Shown: piece after piece, positions 38,765 through 50,699 of the stretch | Numbering within the stretch: the first letter of the stretch is position 1 | How the letters are laid out: every line of letters starts with the position of its first letter | From: Rotaria sp. Silwood1 | Taxonomy: Eukaryota > Rotifera > Eurotatoria > Philodinida > Philodinidae | Direction: 5' to 3' | Length of the DNA: 64,000 nt | NCBI GenBank assembly: GCA_905250075.1 | Contig: CAJNOP010000680.1 | Location: 49,357-113,356, forward strand | Translations under genes and position numbers: made by a program | The notes under the pieces: generated by a model | Told to the model about the DNA's origin: nothing | What the model saw: the letters and a program-made list of their open reading frames with translations, nothing else | The model's database searches: none

Positions 38765-39850
38765 TCAGTTTTGTTTCTTGATGGTTAGACAAGCATAGGA
38801 AGGTTGATTCTTATTTTCAGTCCATGTGAACCGTGAATCCATCTTTACCATATTTCCAACAATATCTTTTGCAACATCGTCTAAGGCATGAATTTGAATA
38901 GCTATATTTACTACTTCAATATTTTCTAACAAATTTGTCCAACGAATTTGATCGAAATAATCTAAATAGTCTTCATAATGGTTAGTAAATACGTAAACTG
39001 AATAGACGAGTCGAAGGTGATGAATACGATAAGCTGCATAAGCACAAACATTCTCCAATTCATCGAATCGTAGATTACATATTGAGAGTGTCATAGTAGA
39101 AAGAGTAGGGCAAGAACGATCAGATGTTATTAAATAAGATGAATTCTTTGAAACAAACATGTCCTCAGTTGCATTTCGCTCAGCAACAAATGTTTTTAAT
39201 CTATGACAACAGGAAAGAAAAGTGAAGAGAATTGTTCTATCAACACCAGTGACATGTAAATATTCAATTGATTGATTTGTAGGTAGATTAGTGATACGTT
39301 CATAGTCGAAGTTCTTCTCTGCTAAGTTCCACAGATGAAGAGTACAATGCCTTAGACATGAAACTTGAAGAATAGTTTTGAATAATTGAGCAAGGGAACA
39401 ACTGATTATTCTATCGACATGATTTTGTTCACATTGAAGTTTGAAGATTTGTAATGAATATAATTGAGACACAGCTTTGCTAAGATAGTCTAAATTAGTT
39501 GATGCATGTTTCGCACGAATAGAAATATTCAATGAACGTAGATTGATGAGTCGAGGTGTTTGAAAACGAAGAAATTGTATCACATATCCACCTGGCACAT
39601 GTTCATGTGCTTCTAATGCTTGAATCCATTCAAGTTTTAGATTGTTCGACGACTTCAAACTGTGAACAGTGGGATATGCATCACATCGATCGATTTTGAC
39701 ACGAAATATGGTGGGTAAATGAGGTGAGGAGAGAAGAACATCGAAACGAGAATTGAGTTTACTAAATGCGGAAACAAGATGTTCGCGAGTGAGAAAACGA
39801 AAAATAATGAACCACAGCTCTGTTGATAAATCTTCAATACATGTGCGCAT
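38765..39850 (-). CDS. F-box protein
   Basis: A single uninterrupted frame of 361 codons. Residues 4-45 (IEDLSTELWFIIFRFL, then a helix to about SPHLP) form an F-box, the segment that binds Skp1 in SCF ubiquitin ligases. The rest has irregular leucine-rich strands (for example LINLRSLNISIRA) but no clean LRR consensus, which is common in the large family of such proteins in bdelloids. The substrate is unknown. The frame is intact and has no intron. Confidence 0.82.
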   Translation of the reverse strand: MRTCIEDLSTELWFIIFRFLTREHLVSAFSKLNSRFDVLLSSPHLPTIFRVKIDRCDAYPTVHSLKSSNNLKLEWIQALEAHEHVPGGYVIQFLRFQTPRLINLRSLNISIRAKHASTNLDYLSKAVSQLYSLQIFKLQCEQNHVDRIISCSLAQLFKTILQVSCLRHCTLHLWNLAEKNFDYERITNLPTNQSIEYLHVTGVDRTILFTFLSCCHRLKTFVAERNATEDMFVSKNSSYLITSDRSCPTLSTMTLSICNLRFDELENVCAYAAYRIHHLRLVYSVYVFTNHYEDYLDYFDQIRWTNLLENIEVVNIAIQIHALDDVAKDIVGNMVKMDSRFTWTENKNQPSYACLTIKKQN

Positions 39851-41208
39851 TGTTACTTTTTTCTTTCTTTCTTACTCTTGTTGACGTGTTATCATTTTTA
39901 TTTTATAGCTCTTTGGATTATTACGCAATACTATTGCAATTGTAATACATTGTCATCATTGCATCATACTATTTGATGTTGAAAAATCCAGAATACAAAA
40001 TCTCAAATGTGTGGAATACTTGAATTTGATGGAAAATGTCGAAATGCAAAATATCGAAAACTGAGTTCCTCTGATTTTGACATAACGAAGAGACATTTTA
40101 TTTAAGTATATAGAAAAAGGAGTAATATTAAAATTACAAATTCATGTTTACTTTATTTATTCTACCGTCCGATTAACAAAGTTAATTGGGTCAGCAACTA
40201 TTTTGAATTTATTCCTTACCTTTCAGCATTCTCATTCTCATTCGCAAACGTACACATATCGTCGACATCTATTTCTTCGATCGTTTTTTTTTTCGATGTT
40301 CTCTCTTGCGCTGTTTTCGTCTTCTACATTTTGCTTTTCGACATTTTTCTTTTCTACGGGTAGTCAGTTTTCTTGTCATCATTGAGCAATTGGAAAGTAG
40401 ACGTGAAGTAGATAAATAAAGACAAAATGTTAAAAAATGATGACACTTACAAAAATACAAGACAACGACAATGCTCAAATTTATGTATAGTTAAGATGAA
40501 AACTTCGGTTGCCTTTGTCTATTAGTAATATTTGAATAATATCTTTGTATTCGGTCTCTTCTGGTTTTAAACAAATTCTTCTCCAAATAACACTGTTATC
40601 CTACTACAATTTCCTGAGATGGCTATGATGTTAGTATGAAATTTTATTCAGCAAAGGTTCATTTTCGAAGAATTTTCTCAAGTACGTTCAACGTTTTTTT
40701 CATTGGTATACAATTTCTGAAAAAAAAGGTTTTATTGGGCATCCTGATTCATATTTTATAGCAAAAATTGATCCTCAAATTCTATATAATTAAGTATTTG
40801 TTCGAAAGTTAATAGAGTCGTGTATATATTCGATATAACTTTTACATAATGTAGATCACTTATTATATCAATTGAAATGATTCCTTTTGGAAACCGTTAT
40901 TCTTCAAATTTGACTGGAGATATAAAATTTGTAATTTTTTGATTATTTTAATGCTTTATCTATTCAATCTTGGCTAGCTGAGTAAATGTATAATATTTTT
41001 CATTATTTGATTCTTTCGTTTTGGATATTGGAAACTAAAAATGATTTTCAGAGTATACAAATCTTCCTACAAATTTCAAATTAATAAATATCTGATGATT
41101 TTCTGAGAATTTTTTTACTGAAAAATGTTCAACACTTTCTATCGTTCTTTTAGTTTAATCTTTAATCTTACATATAATACAATATGTTTATAATATTAGA
41201 ATTATATA
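39851..41208. other. No recognisable gene
   Basis: Upstream of the F-box gene. Small frames around 40203-40480 are low-complexity (His/Ser or Arg/Lys-rich). Nothing else recognised. Confidence 0.4.
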
Positions 41209-42515
41209 CAGGGTGTCCCAAAAGTCCGCCGAAAAGTTTTTTGTAAATATTTCTTATAGAAATCAATCAATTTGACTTTTCTTTTTTATCATATGATAGT
41301 AGGTTCTTTAAAGTTTTATTTCATATATTTTCAGATAAATGTCTATTCCCACGAACATCAGAATAAGAACAGTTTTGTTAATGGCTAAATTTGAATCACC
41401 TACGATTGTTGAGAGAAAATTGAAGGTCGAATTTGGTAAGAACGCACCAAAAAAAGATTGCATTATAGCAACATTTCAACGCTTTTGTGAAACCGGTTCT
41501 GTCGAAGATCGAGAACGTTCAGGAAGACCTTCAACAATTACAGAAGATATGGTCGAAGAAGTTCGGGATGCCATCGATGATGAACCACAGTCGAGTGTTC
41601 GCACGATTGCAACAGATTGTTCCATACCAAAAACAACAACACATCGAATCATGACTGAATACCTGTTACTCAAGCCTTATAAAGCACAATTTGTTCAACA
41701 ACTCTTCGAAGAAGACCTGCAGGATAGAGTTGAAATGTGTAAAATTTTGATTCCGATGTTACAAGATAATGCAATTCAAGGAAATATTTTTTTTTCGGAT
41801 GAAGCTGTTTTCTATTTACATGGTTTAGTTAACAAACATAACATTAGATATTGGTCAGAAAGTAATCCAAATGTTACAATTGAAACGGTTATGAAGTCGC
41901 CAAAGATAAATGTTTGGTGCGCGATGTCGAAATATCGATTAATCGGACCATTTTACTTTCAAGAAGATACTGTTCATGGAAAGGATTATTTGTCAATGCT
42001 TCAAGATTTTTTTCTTCCCGAAATTAAAAGGCTTCGTAAGGTTCGATCTGTTATATTTCAGCAAGATGGAGCTCCTGCTCATTTCTCTGCCGATGTGCGA
42101 CATTATCTCAATGATCAATTTCCTGACCGGTGGATTGGAAGAGGTGGTTCAATTCGGTGGGCTCCACGCTCACCAGATTTAACACCTCTTGATTTTTATC
42201 TTTGGGGCCATCTAAAGAACAATGTTTACCAATCTCCAATTAAAGATTTGGATGAATTGAAAACAAGAATTCATAATGAAATTAAATCAATTTCAAAAAC
42301 AACTTTGAGTAACGTTTTTTCAAATATTATAAAAAGGATGGAGTTATGTATTTCAGTTGATGGAGATCATTTCGAACATTTGTTGTAAACCTTTTTTCTA
42401 TGAAATAAAACTTTAAAGAACCTGCTATCATATGATAAAAAAGAGAAGTCAAACTGCTTGATTTATATAAGAAATATTTACGAAAAACTTTTCGGCGGAC
42501 TTTTGGGACACCCTG
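41209..42515 (+). mobile_element. Complete mariner-like transposon
   Basis: 1307 bp bounded by TA on both sides (41207-41208, 42516-42517). Ends CAGGGTGTCCCAAAAGTCCG and its reverse complement begin inverted repeats of about 115 bp that differ at only a few positions. The single gene is intact. Near-identical arms and an open transposase suggest a recent insertion. Confidence 0.95.
41339..42388 (+). CDS. Mariner/Tc1-superfamily transposase
   Basis: 349 residues, unbroken. The N-terminal half has paired helix-turn-helix segments for binding the TIRs (about residues 10-60 and 75-115; SGRPSTITEDMVEEVRDAI lies between). The catalytic domain shows FFSDEA (first Asp, about residue 153), IFQQDGAPAH (second Asp) and RSPDLTPLDFYLWG (third Asp). 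About 36 residues separate the second and third Asp, more than the 34 of classical mariner, so it belongs to a related DDxD group. It cuts and pastes the element at TA sites. Confidence 0.93.
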   Translation: MSIPTNIRIRTVLLMAKFESPTIVERKLKVEFGKNAPKKDCIIATFQRFCETGSVEDRERSGRPSTITEDMVEEVRDAIDDEPQSSVRTIATDCSIPKTTTHRIMTEYLLLKPYKAQFVQQLFEEDLQDRVEMCKILIPMLQDNAIQGNIFFSDEAVFYLHGLVNKHNIRYWSESNPNVTIETVMKSPKINVWCAMSKYRLIGPFYFQEDTVHGKDYLSMLQDFFLPEIKRLRKVRSVIFQQDGAPAHFSADVRHYLNDQFPDRWIGRGGSIRWAPRSPDLTPLDFYLWGHLKNNVYQSPIKDLDELKTRIHNEIKSISKTTLSNVFSNIIKRMELCISVDGDHFEHLL

Positions 42516-44133
42516 TATAGAGTTTTTTTTATAAACTTAAAGATGAAGATGAAAATAAATGGAAAGTTCATTTTTATTGCAAACTTTTGGCACGAACATG
42601 TGTCATCATCAGACAATTATAACAGTTTTTGTTGTAAGGTTTTTATTAGATAATTTGAATCTTACGAACTTCAGTGTTAAACCATTAATTAAATACTTTC
42701 TTTACAAGTTCGACATCACATAGAAGGTTTAGGTGTGAGTGAATACGTGTCTGTCGTCTTGATCTTTAATCACTCCCTATATATACACTCCATCCATATA
42801 ATTCATTCAAATTCACTCTTTCCCTTAATCTGGCCAGCTTGTCTTTACACTTTGTTTTTGCACAATACTTGGAGTTTCGGTTCAGAAGAAATGATTGCTT
42901 ATTTATACGTGTAAGGCTACTCTTATCTTTGCATTCTTTATTTGCATGTTTTATTACACACGAGATTGATCGAATATACAAAGAAGTGATAATGTTAGAT
43001 GTATGTTTTATGACTATGAAAGAACAATGCAATCAGATTTTACTCCGTCGATATTTGAGAGAAAAGAAGAAATAAAAACAACTGGATTGGAAATGTTGAT
43101 TTCATTCAAAGATTATTTGTTCTATCGATTCGATATAGTATACTAGGTTTGGATAAAGATTTAACTATCGAAACAAGAAACGTAACTCCAGTAGTGAAAT
43201 AGATTACGTAAGTTCTCTCATTTTGAACTGACTTAGAAAACAAAAGAAAATGAAATGAGTACTGGATCAATCAACCAAGATGTCTTCTAAAGCTAGAGCC
43301 TCATTCTTATACTAGGAAGATCTAGATTTTGTCATAGTCACTCAAGAGATAAAACAAAAGTTTTGTTTGCTATCATCGATAGTAAATACTCAGGCGGATG
43401 TTATTATAATTGAGACACCAGGATCGTCAATACTGTATCTGGAATTAGCGATGATATGTATTTGTTGTCTAATGACAAATCATTTTGTCATTCGCTTTGT
43501 TCCAGAAAACCAATTCAAATGGTCGATTGCACTGAAAAACAACAAATACGAGAAAATGAAAAGAAAATACTTGATGTTTCCGTCCTTACACTCATTCCTT
43601 TGTTAAATCTAGGATAGAATCAGTTGAAATTCGGCTACTTTTTCAACACAACATTTACCTTGATTCATCTGTAGAAAACAGACGCATTGGTTTTAAATAA
43701 GATACTATGATTGTAGAGAAATTGCTCACGGCTTCAAAAGTTATTGTCCACAAGTTTTTGAGATCATGACAATTGCGCATAGCTGCTCGACTCTCTAAAT
43801 AGTTTCACTAAAAAATTACTCACTACTGGAAAATACCTGATTATGCCACTGATTATTTTTGTACTATTTTTCCCAGAAATACCATCCAGAGCTCTTTAGA
43901 AGATACATTCACTCAACTATGAAATGTGACAGAACTATTATCATAATAGATACGAGCTCTTCGTCAAGTGAGTTATCACCTATGAGGGTTCAAATGGCTC
44001 GTTCTAGACTTGGATACTCCTCTTTAGACAAGTAGACTAATGTTTCTTCACGATAAATTATTATTATTAAAAACAAAAACTATACTTTGTTGCAGTCTAA
44101 ATTACTTTACTTATATGTCATTCTTCTTCTAGA
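42516..44133. other. No recognisable gene
   Basis: Between the transposon and RidA. Several frames of 75-90 codons lack protein-like features. GTGTGAGTG at about 42731 with CACTCC at 42770 is at most a weak TGTGGG-type pair. Confidence 0.4.
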
Positions 44134-44812
44134 ATGAAAACAATTATTATTCTATTCATTATTTTTCTTGGTCTCTTCATTCACAGCAGCACTGTTGTTG
44201 CATCAGAGAAATCGGCAGAAGTCACAATGAAAGAGCAATTAGAAAGCTATAATATTAAGAAGAAGATTATTGTGGTACCAGTAAGTAAAAATTTCAATCT
44301 GTTGTCATATTGGCGCATAATTTTTCAACTGTAACTAGGGCGCTCCAAAACCTATTGCACCATATAATTCAGCCATCCAAATCAACCACATTCTCTATTT
44401 GAGTGGTCAAATTGGAATTGATCCTGCAACACGTCAACTAGTATCGGATGATGTTCGAAATCAAACCAAACAAGCATTTCACAATATACAAGCCATATTA
44501 CATGCAGCGGGATCAGATTTGACTCAAATCATGCGATGTCTTGTTCTTTTAACTGATATAAATGACTATCAATCGATGAATCAAATTTATGCCTCATTGT
44601 TTCCTTCAAATGAAGACTATCCAGCTCGGACAACTTTCGCTGTCAAATCGTTACCAGCCAATGCCAAAGTTGAAATCGAATGTACTGCATATACGAGTTG
44701 GTTCAAAAGTGACCAGACACTCGTTAATTCTTATGAACGCTTGATTATTTCGTCTAATTTCATTTTGTTTAGTTTAACTTTTCATCTAGTAGTATTCGTG
44801 TTGACTTTTTAG
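44134..44812 (+). CDS. RidA/YjgF-family protein with signal peptide and hydrophobic tail
   Basis: Two exons (44134-44280 and 44339-44812) encode 206 residues. RidA enzymes hydrolyse reactive enamine/imine intermediates. Residues 1-23 (MKTIIILFIIFLGLFIHSST) form a signal peptide, unlike the cytosolic or mitochondrial members. Residues about 50-165 are the RidA fold: GAPKPIAPYNSAIQ, SGQIGIDP, then YPARTTFAVKSLP with the conserved Arg, and KVEIECTAY. After this a polar stretch leads to a final hydrophobic segment of about 20 residues (FILFSLTFHLVVFVLTF), suggesting a GPI signal or membrane anchor. The ATG follows CTTCTTCTAG by one base, an acceptor-like context. Confidence 0.88.
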
Positions 44813-46261
44813 AAAGCTAATTATTTTAATACATACGCGTTCATGGCTAAATGTATTATGCATAAGGGATGGCCCAACAGTTCTGACTCGATTTGAAGAA
44901 TAAATTTTTGAATAGTAGAATAAGTAGTGGTGGATTTCACTCTATGAGCTAAAGATGCAACAAAATAGGCTCAATAAAATGACTTTGAATTAAACGCCAC
45001 TGACTCTTATAGTAGGAAAGTTAAAAGTTTAGAAATATCTATCAGAAAAAAAATGAAAATTAACAGCAAATCATTTTGAATGAAGGTGTTGGTGTCTATT
45101 GTTCATCACAGTCACATCCACACCCTTGTCAATAATAAAACTAAGAATATTAAGTTTATTTCGAATCCAGTTTGACAATGCTAAATGAAAATTATTAATG
45201 ATCTTAATTGGTGAGACAGAAATATTTATTGAGAGTGAGCGTACGTGAATGCAGTAATTTACAAGCAGAGCAAGATCTAGACTTGCACGGAACAGTACAA
45301 ACAAACAGACAAAGTTTCGAAAATAATTAAAACAGTAGGTACTATTGACATGAATAACATCATATAACAATATCAACGAAAAACATTAACCGAAATATTC
45401 AGAAAAAGAAGTGTAACACTTCTGGACTTCTTCTTTGTTTCCTATGGAAAGCAATATTGATAAGTAATTTTTGTCCTCAAATATTTCACCATCAATCAAA
45501 TTTTGTTACAGTATGTTAATGTATTGTGTCTAGTGTCCGTTTTCTTGAACTAACACAAGGGAAGGACACTATACAACTTTTATTGATAAAATAATAAATT
45601 GAAATTCTATCCGTTGAAAGAAATAGATTACTTTTAGACGTTTCTCTCCACAGTCGATGATGTTGGTACATATATGCTCTATCAAATTCGATTTTCCATA
45701 ATGAACACGAGCCTAATGTAATTTCCTAAGAGTTGTCTAAAATTCGTTGACCATGTAATTAGTTACGTAACACTGTCACAGATCATATTCAAAAAGAACC
45801 GATTCAGTTTCTATCAACCGATCGGTGGGTTTCTAAAGATGGAACTGGTATGAAAGAGTTATACTCCTATGAATGACTTGAAGTGGTAACGCTGATTATT
45901 AAGGACTCCGGCCATCCACTCCTCCTCTTTCTCCTCTTCTTCCTCTTTTTTTTTAACTTCTCTTTTTATCCTCTTTTTTATCAAAAAGGGAAATGTACGT
46001 TGAAAACTTAGCATAGATATATATTTCCAGGAATAGTAGGTTCATGTATGATAGTGAACACAATTTTTTTTGTTTTTCTTCTTCACACCGAAAAACAATT
46101 AGCCCTATGAAAATACTATATGCAACTATCTTAGATAGAAAAAGAACTAAAACGGAACTAATTTGCAACAAAATAGGCCAACGCAGTTAAAGATGATGAA
46201 AAGTAATCGATTGAAGTTCAATCGACTTTTACAACATTCAATTGCAATATAACGTAACATA
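44813..46261. other. No recognisable gene
   Basis: Apart from the palindrome at 45084-45126 and a pyrimidine-rich run at 45915-45985 (TCCTCTT repeats, echoed at 47315-47370 beyond the TIR element), I see nothing. Confidence 0.4.
45084..45126. repeat. TGTGGG-type palindrome 6, short
   Basis: GGTGTTGGTGTC and CACATCCACACCC around a spacer of about 15 bases. Confidence 0.5.
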
Positions 46262-47196
46262 ACGGGTGTTGCAAAAGTTCCTGGAAAAATGGCAAATTGT
46301 TGTATGTGAACAAAAGGTGAGAAGAAGCTAGCTCTTTTTGTTTGTTAGATAGAGCGTAGTTACTATTCTTAAAGAAAATGTTACGAAAGCTTCTATTCAT
46401 ACATAAGTAAACAAATCAATTCAGTTTTTCTAAAACTGCTAAAACAGGTACTGTAAATGTCTGCAATTTTGTTACTGGTTTTTTCAAAAAAAAGTTGAAT
46501 ATTTTGCCTTAAATGCAACTTTTGGACTCTTTTTTGCACGTTATATACAAAATGGTATAAGTTTTTGCTACACGTAAACTATTGAAAAACTTGATTGTTA
46601 TCATTTACTGTTGGCAGGAAAAACTAATTTTTACAGTTTTGGAAATTTATGTGTATCAATTGTTTCAAACTCATCACTTTAAATATTCATTTTCACAAGC
46701 AATTAAAGCAAGATCAACCATACCAGATCAAGGTTTTTGCAAGCTAGAAGAATATAAGAAAAACCTCACTATATTCTTTGTTCTAAGGTAATTAGATATC
46801 TGAAACTGGAAAACAGACTGTTACAGAAAGTTTTGCAATATATGCCGGCATAATTTTAAGAAAGTGAGTCTCGATAAAGAAAGATTTGCTTAAGCTGAAT
46901 TTTTCTCTTGGTGGTCTTTGAGCAATCACACAGCATAGAAATCATTTTAGCTCACAAACACATGCCTTTGTTTAACTATACAATGTATTTACCGTTAAAA
47001 ATGTTGCGGCCTGCTTTTTAGGAGGTTCATAAAAACTGAATAAATTTTGCTACTAGTGTATGAATAGAAGTCTGTGAAACATGTGCTTTGAAAGTAGAAA
47101 CCAAGTTCTATCTAACAAAAAAAGAATTAGCTTTCTATCCCCTTCTGTTCAAATACAACAGTCTGACATTTTTTCAGAAACTTTTGGAACACCCGT
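46262..47196. mobile_element. TIR element with TA target, 935 bp
   Basis: Ends ACGGGTGTTGCAAAAGTTCC and (reversed) ACGGGTGTTCCAAAAGTTTC match over about 30 bp with a few mismatches. TA lies on both sides (46260-46261, 47197-47198), the mark of the Tc1/mariner superfamily. No transposase motif is visible inside, so it is non-autonomous or too decayed to read. Confidence 0.7.
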
Positions 47197-47198
47197 TA

Positions 47199-47835
47199 TA
47201 GTTAAAGTCACTACGAAACAGAGGTTAATGAAGGATCAGTTTTGAAATGTTGGAGCTTTTCCTTCACTTTAAGTGCTTTTTTTATGATTTTGAAGGTTGA
47301 AATAAGACCCTTCTACTTTTCCTCTTTTTTATTTTTACATTGATCCTCTTTACTCCTCTTTTTTCATACACCCTCAATAGAAGGCTAGAGGGTTAGAACG
47401 ATTTGGCAAGTGATGTATCCTATTCAACACTCTGTTTTTTTTTCTTAAAATCTCTTTGTTGAAAGTAGTGTTCTGAATAAATCTATGTCTGCTAGCAAAA
47501 AAATCCTAATTGGATATAATAGTATGTTTGGAAAAAGCTGACAATGGCTGCCTTTCCAATGGTATCGTGCTTTTAGTTTTTTTGTTATACCTGTTTCCTT
47601 CTATAATGAAGGTATGAATCTCCTGCACATTCTCAAGCTCTCACTCTATCGATGGCAATCGAGCTATTACGTCCTTCTTTATTTTCTATGCCTGTGACTT
47701 GCTCTCTTTCTTTAATGATGACCATTCTATCGTGTCTGTATTGGAAAATATAATTCGTATGTAATGACAGATATTTTTATTTCAAAAGTTAAGCAACATA
47801 CAAACTAATTATCTATTGATGATGATTGTATAAAA
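47199..47835. other. No recognisable gene
   Basis: 3' flank of the NHL gene. Pyrimidine-rich around 47315-47370. Confidence 0.4.
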
Positions 47836-48825
47836 CTAATTCGTTGCTTCGATTGAGAACCGTTGTACTCGATGGTTATTGTAATCAACAACATAGATAT
47901 TTTCATGTTGATCCAAAGACAAGCCTCCAGGACAATTCAGTTGATTTGGTCCAGCTCCTGCACCGTTTCCACCAACAATCATATCACCTTGTGTCGCCCC
48001 TTTATGCCAACGCATCACTCGATGATTGCCCCCATCTGCTACATAGACTGTACTCAAATGATCGACGAATATTCCTTGAGGACGAGACAATTGAGTTGGT
48101 TTATCACCTTGGTTTCGACCACCAGCCACGACAATTCCTTCTTTCGCATCTTTCATCCACTTCATAACACGATGATTATTGGTGTCCGATACGTACACCG
48201 ACTGGTCTCGATCGACATAGAGATAAATAGGAAGATTGAGCTGATTGAGACCATTACCTTTTCCATTCCCACCCGCTACTATTGTTCCCTTTGTCTCTCC
48301 CAATCGATATTTTTTCACTGAATGATTTTCGATATCAGAGACATAGAGAAATTTCTGATCATCCATTGTTAATCCGTAACAAGCTATATTCGTCAAGATT
48401 GTTTCTGGCTTTCTTTTGCCACGAGGCCATCGCATCACTCGTCGATTATCTCGGTCGCAAACGATGAGACTGTCAGTCTCTTTGTCGACAACTACATCTG
48501 TTGCACATTTTAATTGATCCATTTTGTTTCCTTCGCCTTTTCCGCCAGCCACAACTTGACATCTATTTGTACCACTCTTCCATTCTACAATACGGTGGTT
48601 TCTAAAATCAGCGATATAGACAGATTGATCATTATCCACAAAGAGACCATGAGGATGGTTTAGTTGATTGAGTGCATTGCCTTCGCCATGGCCTCCAGCA
48701 ATGGTAACACCTATCTGTTGCCATTTGATATTGCGAGAATGATTTGGTTGCGCTGTACAGAATGAACAATTACTTGGTGTTCGATACTCTTCGAGGAAAG
48801 TATTCTCTTTCGTTACGATCGTCAA
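47836..48825 (-). CDS. NHL-repeat protein, start uncertain
   Basis: A single open frame of about 330 codons. From residue 38, six blade-like repeats of about 45-48 residues, most as AGG.G.G...NQL..P.G..VD...VYVAD..NHRV.RW, build an NHL beta-propeller. The third blade is weaker (CYGLTMDDQKFLYVSD). The short N-terminus has two Cys close together (NCSFC). No ATG precedes the repeats: the frame stays open upstream to a stop near 48870, with hydrophobic-basic codons, so a first exon carrying the start (often a membrane anchor in such bdelloid proteins) is missing, unseen or lost. Function of these proteins is unknown; the propeller probably binds a protein or RNA. Confidence 0.78.
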   Translation of the reverse strand: MTIVTKENTFLEEYRTPSNCSFCTAQPNHSRNIKWQQIGVTIAGGHGEGNALNQLNHPHGLFVDNDQSVYIADFRNHRIVEWKSGTNRCQVVAGGKGEGNKMDQLKCATDVVVDKETDSLIVCDRDNRRVMRWPRGKRKPETILTNIACYGLTMDDQKFLYVSDIENHSVKKYRLGETKGTIVAGGNGKGNGLNQLNLPIYLYVDRDQSVYVSDTNNHRVMKWMKDAKEGIVVAGGRNQGDKPTQLSRPQGIFVDHLSTVYVADGGNHRVMRWHKGATQGDMIVGGNGAGAGPNQLNCPGGLSLDQHENIYVVDYNNHRVQRFSIEATN

Positions 48826-48870
48826 TCGTATGCGTAAAAATAAGTAAGAGGGGAAAAGTCAGATTAAAAT

Positions 48871-50011
48871 TAATTATTGCGTTATGAGATAACTAGAAAT
48901 AGCTAGATTTTTAGTGAAATGTCAAATGGAACTAAGTAAATCGTTTATCAATTATCCTGATTTCTAATCGAACGGCAAATTTTCTAAACTATTCATCTAA
49001 TACACTAAAGAATTCAGATCAATGATAAAAATCAGTAAGTGAATTCCATAGTTATAGCACATGAACACAGTTTTTGATTGCTTGAATATCTTGGTGTAGC
49101 CGTTTTTGCAAGATTTCAGATAAACTTCTGTCTGCTATCTTTTAATTGAAAAGTAATTACATCCTAGGAGGAAGCAGCACAATTTTGTGCTTCAAATTTA
49201 TTTAGATCATTTTAAGGTACTTTTAGTTACGTCAATCTGTGCCAACTGTTTTTTAATATGACTACAAACAAATATTTTATATATATGACGACCATAGGTC
49301 GTTTTGTTTCTTCTAATTACTAACATGATATAAAAAATTCCATGTTTGCAAAGAAATAGTAATACAATTGTAGTATTATTCAAATAACATGTCAATGACG
49401 TATTTTAAGAAATCATAAAAACGAAAAGCATAGACTGTCGAATAGTGGCAATATGAAATTTTTTAGGCAGTCACTTATCAGTAGAATCGAGGGATGTTCA
49501 AGAATCTTCAGAACTCAAAGAGCTATGCGAACTCTAACAAATCAAGAGACTCAAAGGAACTATAGGAGGAAGTGATTGTAGATATGAGTTTCAGTTGAGA
49601 TTTTTTCTTTAGTAACAATCATATTTACATCCTCCTGGCGTTATTCAGTTTCCTTAGACTCGTTGAGTTCTTTCAGTTGAGTGTAGCTATAGTTGATGAC
49701 TGCTTATTTTTTATTAATGCTTGAGTTCTCAAAATTCTTAAGAGTTTCGAATTCACGGAATTCGCACACATATCGATATGTCGTCTATCTTGATCGGTCA
49801 ATCATTATGGAACAACTTTTCTACAAAAACCTTATATTTGGATTTTGTCTCTAAGTAGTTTGACATCATCCAGCAGAATTCTCTAAAATTCTTGAGAATT
49901 ATAATAAAGAATAAAGTCTCAATTGTATAAAATATGAATACGAGAAATTTTAATTGCTCCAGAAGTACTATCAACCTTTGCATCGAGAGAGAGTGATACA
50001 TATTTTACGTT
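48871..50011. other. No recognisable gene
   Basis: Contains a weak inverted repeat (about 49540-49590 with 49625-49690, sharing GAGACTCAAAGGAACT-like sequence). Otherwise nothing. Confidence 0.4.
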
Positions 50012-50395
50012 TTAATGACTCATCCTTTCCGAATCGAGAAAACTAACACATTCATTTGTGTTCCAAATGCAAAAACTCGATTTTGTTGTATAGATAAATA
50101 TTACTGTAAGCTTACCATTGCCTTGATGTTTCCAAAGATAAAATACAAATATAACAATGACAGTGATGAAGAGTGGTTTACCAATGGGATCATTAAGAAC
50201 AAAGAGAAGCAATTTTAAATTGACCAAGAGCAACAGCAATGATAGTAGCATTATGAAAAAAACAGTTAAAGGATGTTGACGGATGCTCTGACCTATATCA
50301 CACATGTTCTTTGCAAGTTTGTTCATTGATTCGCTCAGTATCTTTGCAGCATCTTCACCCAAATGTTGACCAAGATTTCCTGTGGTCTGACCCAT
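50012..50395 (-). CDS. Small membrane protein, unknown
   Basis: 127 codons starting MGQTTGNLGQHLGEDAAKIL. The first 40 residues look amphipathic and helical (LSESMNKLAKNMCDIGQSI). Two hydrophobic segments follow (about residues 43-66, PLTVFFIMLLSLLLLLVNL..., and 72-87, PLFITVIVIFVFYLW). After QGNG there is a good donor (GTAAGC at about 50113), so the true C-terminus may lie in another exon rather than the basic tail of the unspliced frame. Two membrane spans with a helical N-terminus is all that can be said. Confidence 0.55.
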   Translation of the reverse strand: MGQTTGNLGQHLGEDAAKILSESMNKLAKNMCDIGQSIRQHPLTVFFIMLLSLLLLLVNLKLLLFVLNDPIGKPLFITVIVIFVFYLWKHQGNGKLTVIFIYTTKSSFCIWNTNECVSFLDSERMSH

Positions 50396-50699
50396 TTTTG
50401 TCGAAAATTCTGAAAGTAAAATTGTGACTTTTGTTTTACTAAAATGTCGACTGTGGTGTAATGAAAATGACTGTCAAAATCATACAAATACAGTTTTCTG
50501 AAATTTATTCAAGAACTGTGATTTAATACACAGATGATTCGTTGAACGTTCATTAGAACGGCTATAGTCTGATCGCTAGTAAGGGTTCAATCAATGGTAT
50601 GCAATTTTTACTCTCCTATCCGATAGAAACTTTATACTCCGACAGTATGTCGTCGTTGGGGTCATAAACAAAATAATAAAAATATCAGAATGATCGGAC

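Noticed and set aside
48282..48467. Frames on the plus strand across the NHL gene (47826-48467)
   Set aside because: Shadows of the NHL coding repeats on the opposite strand.
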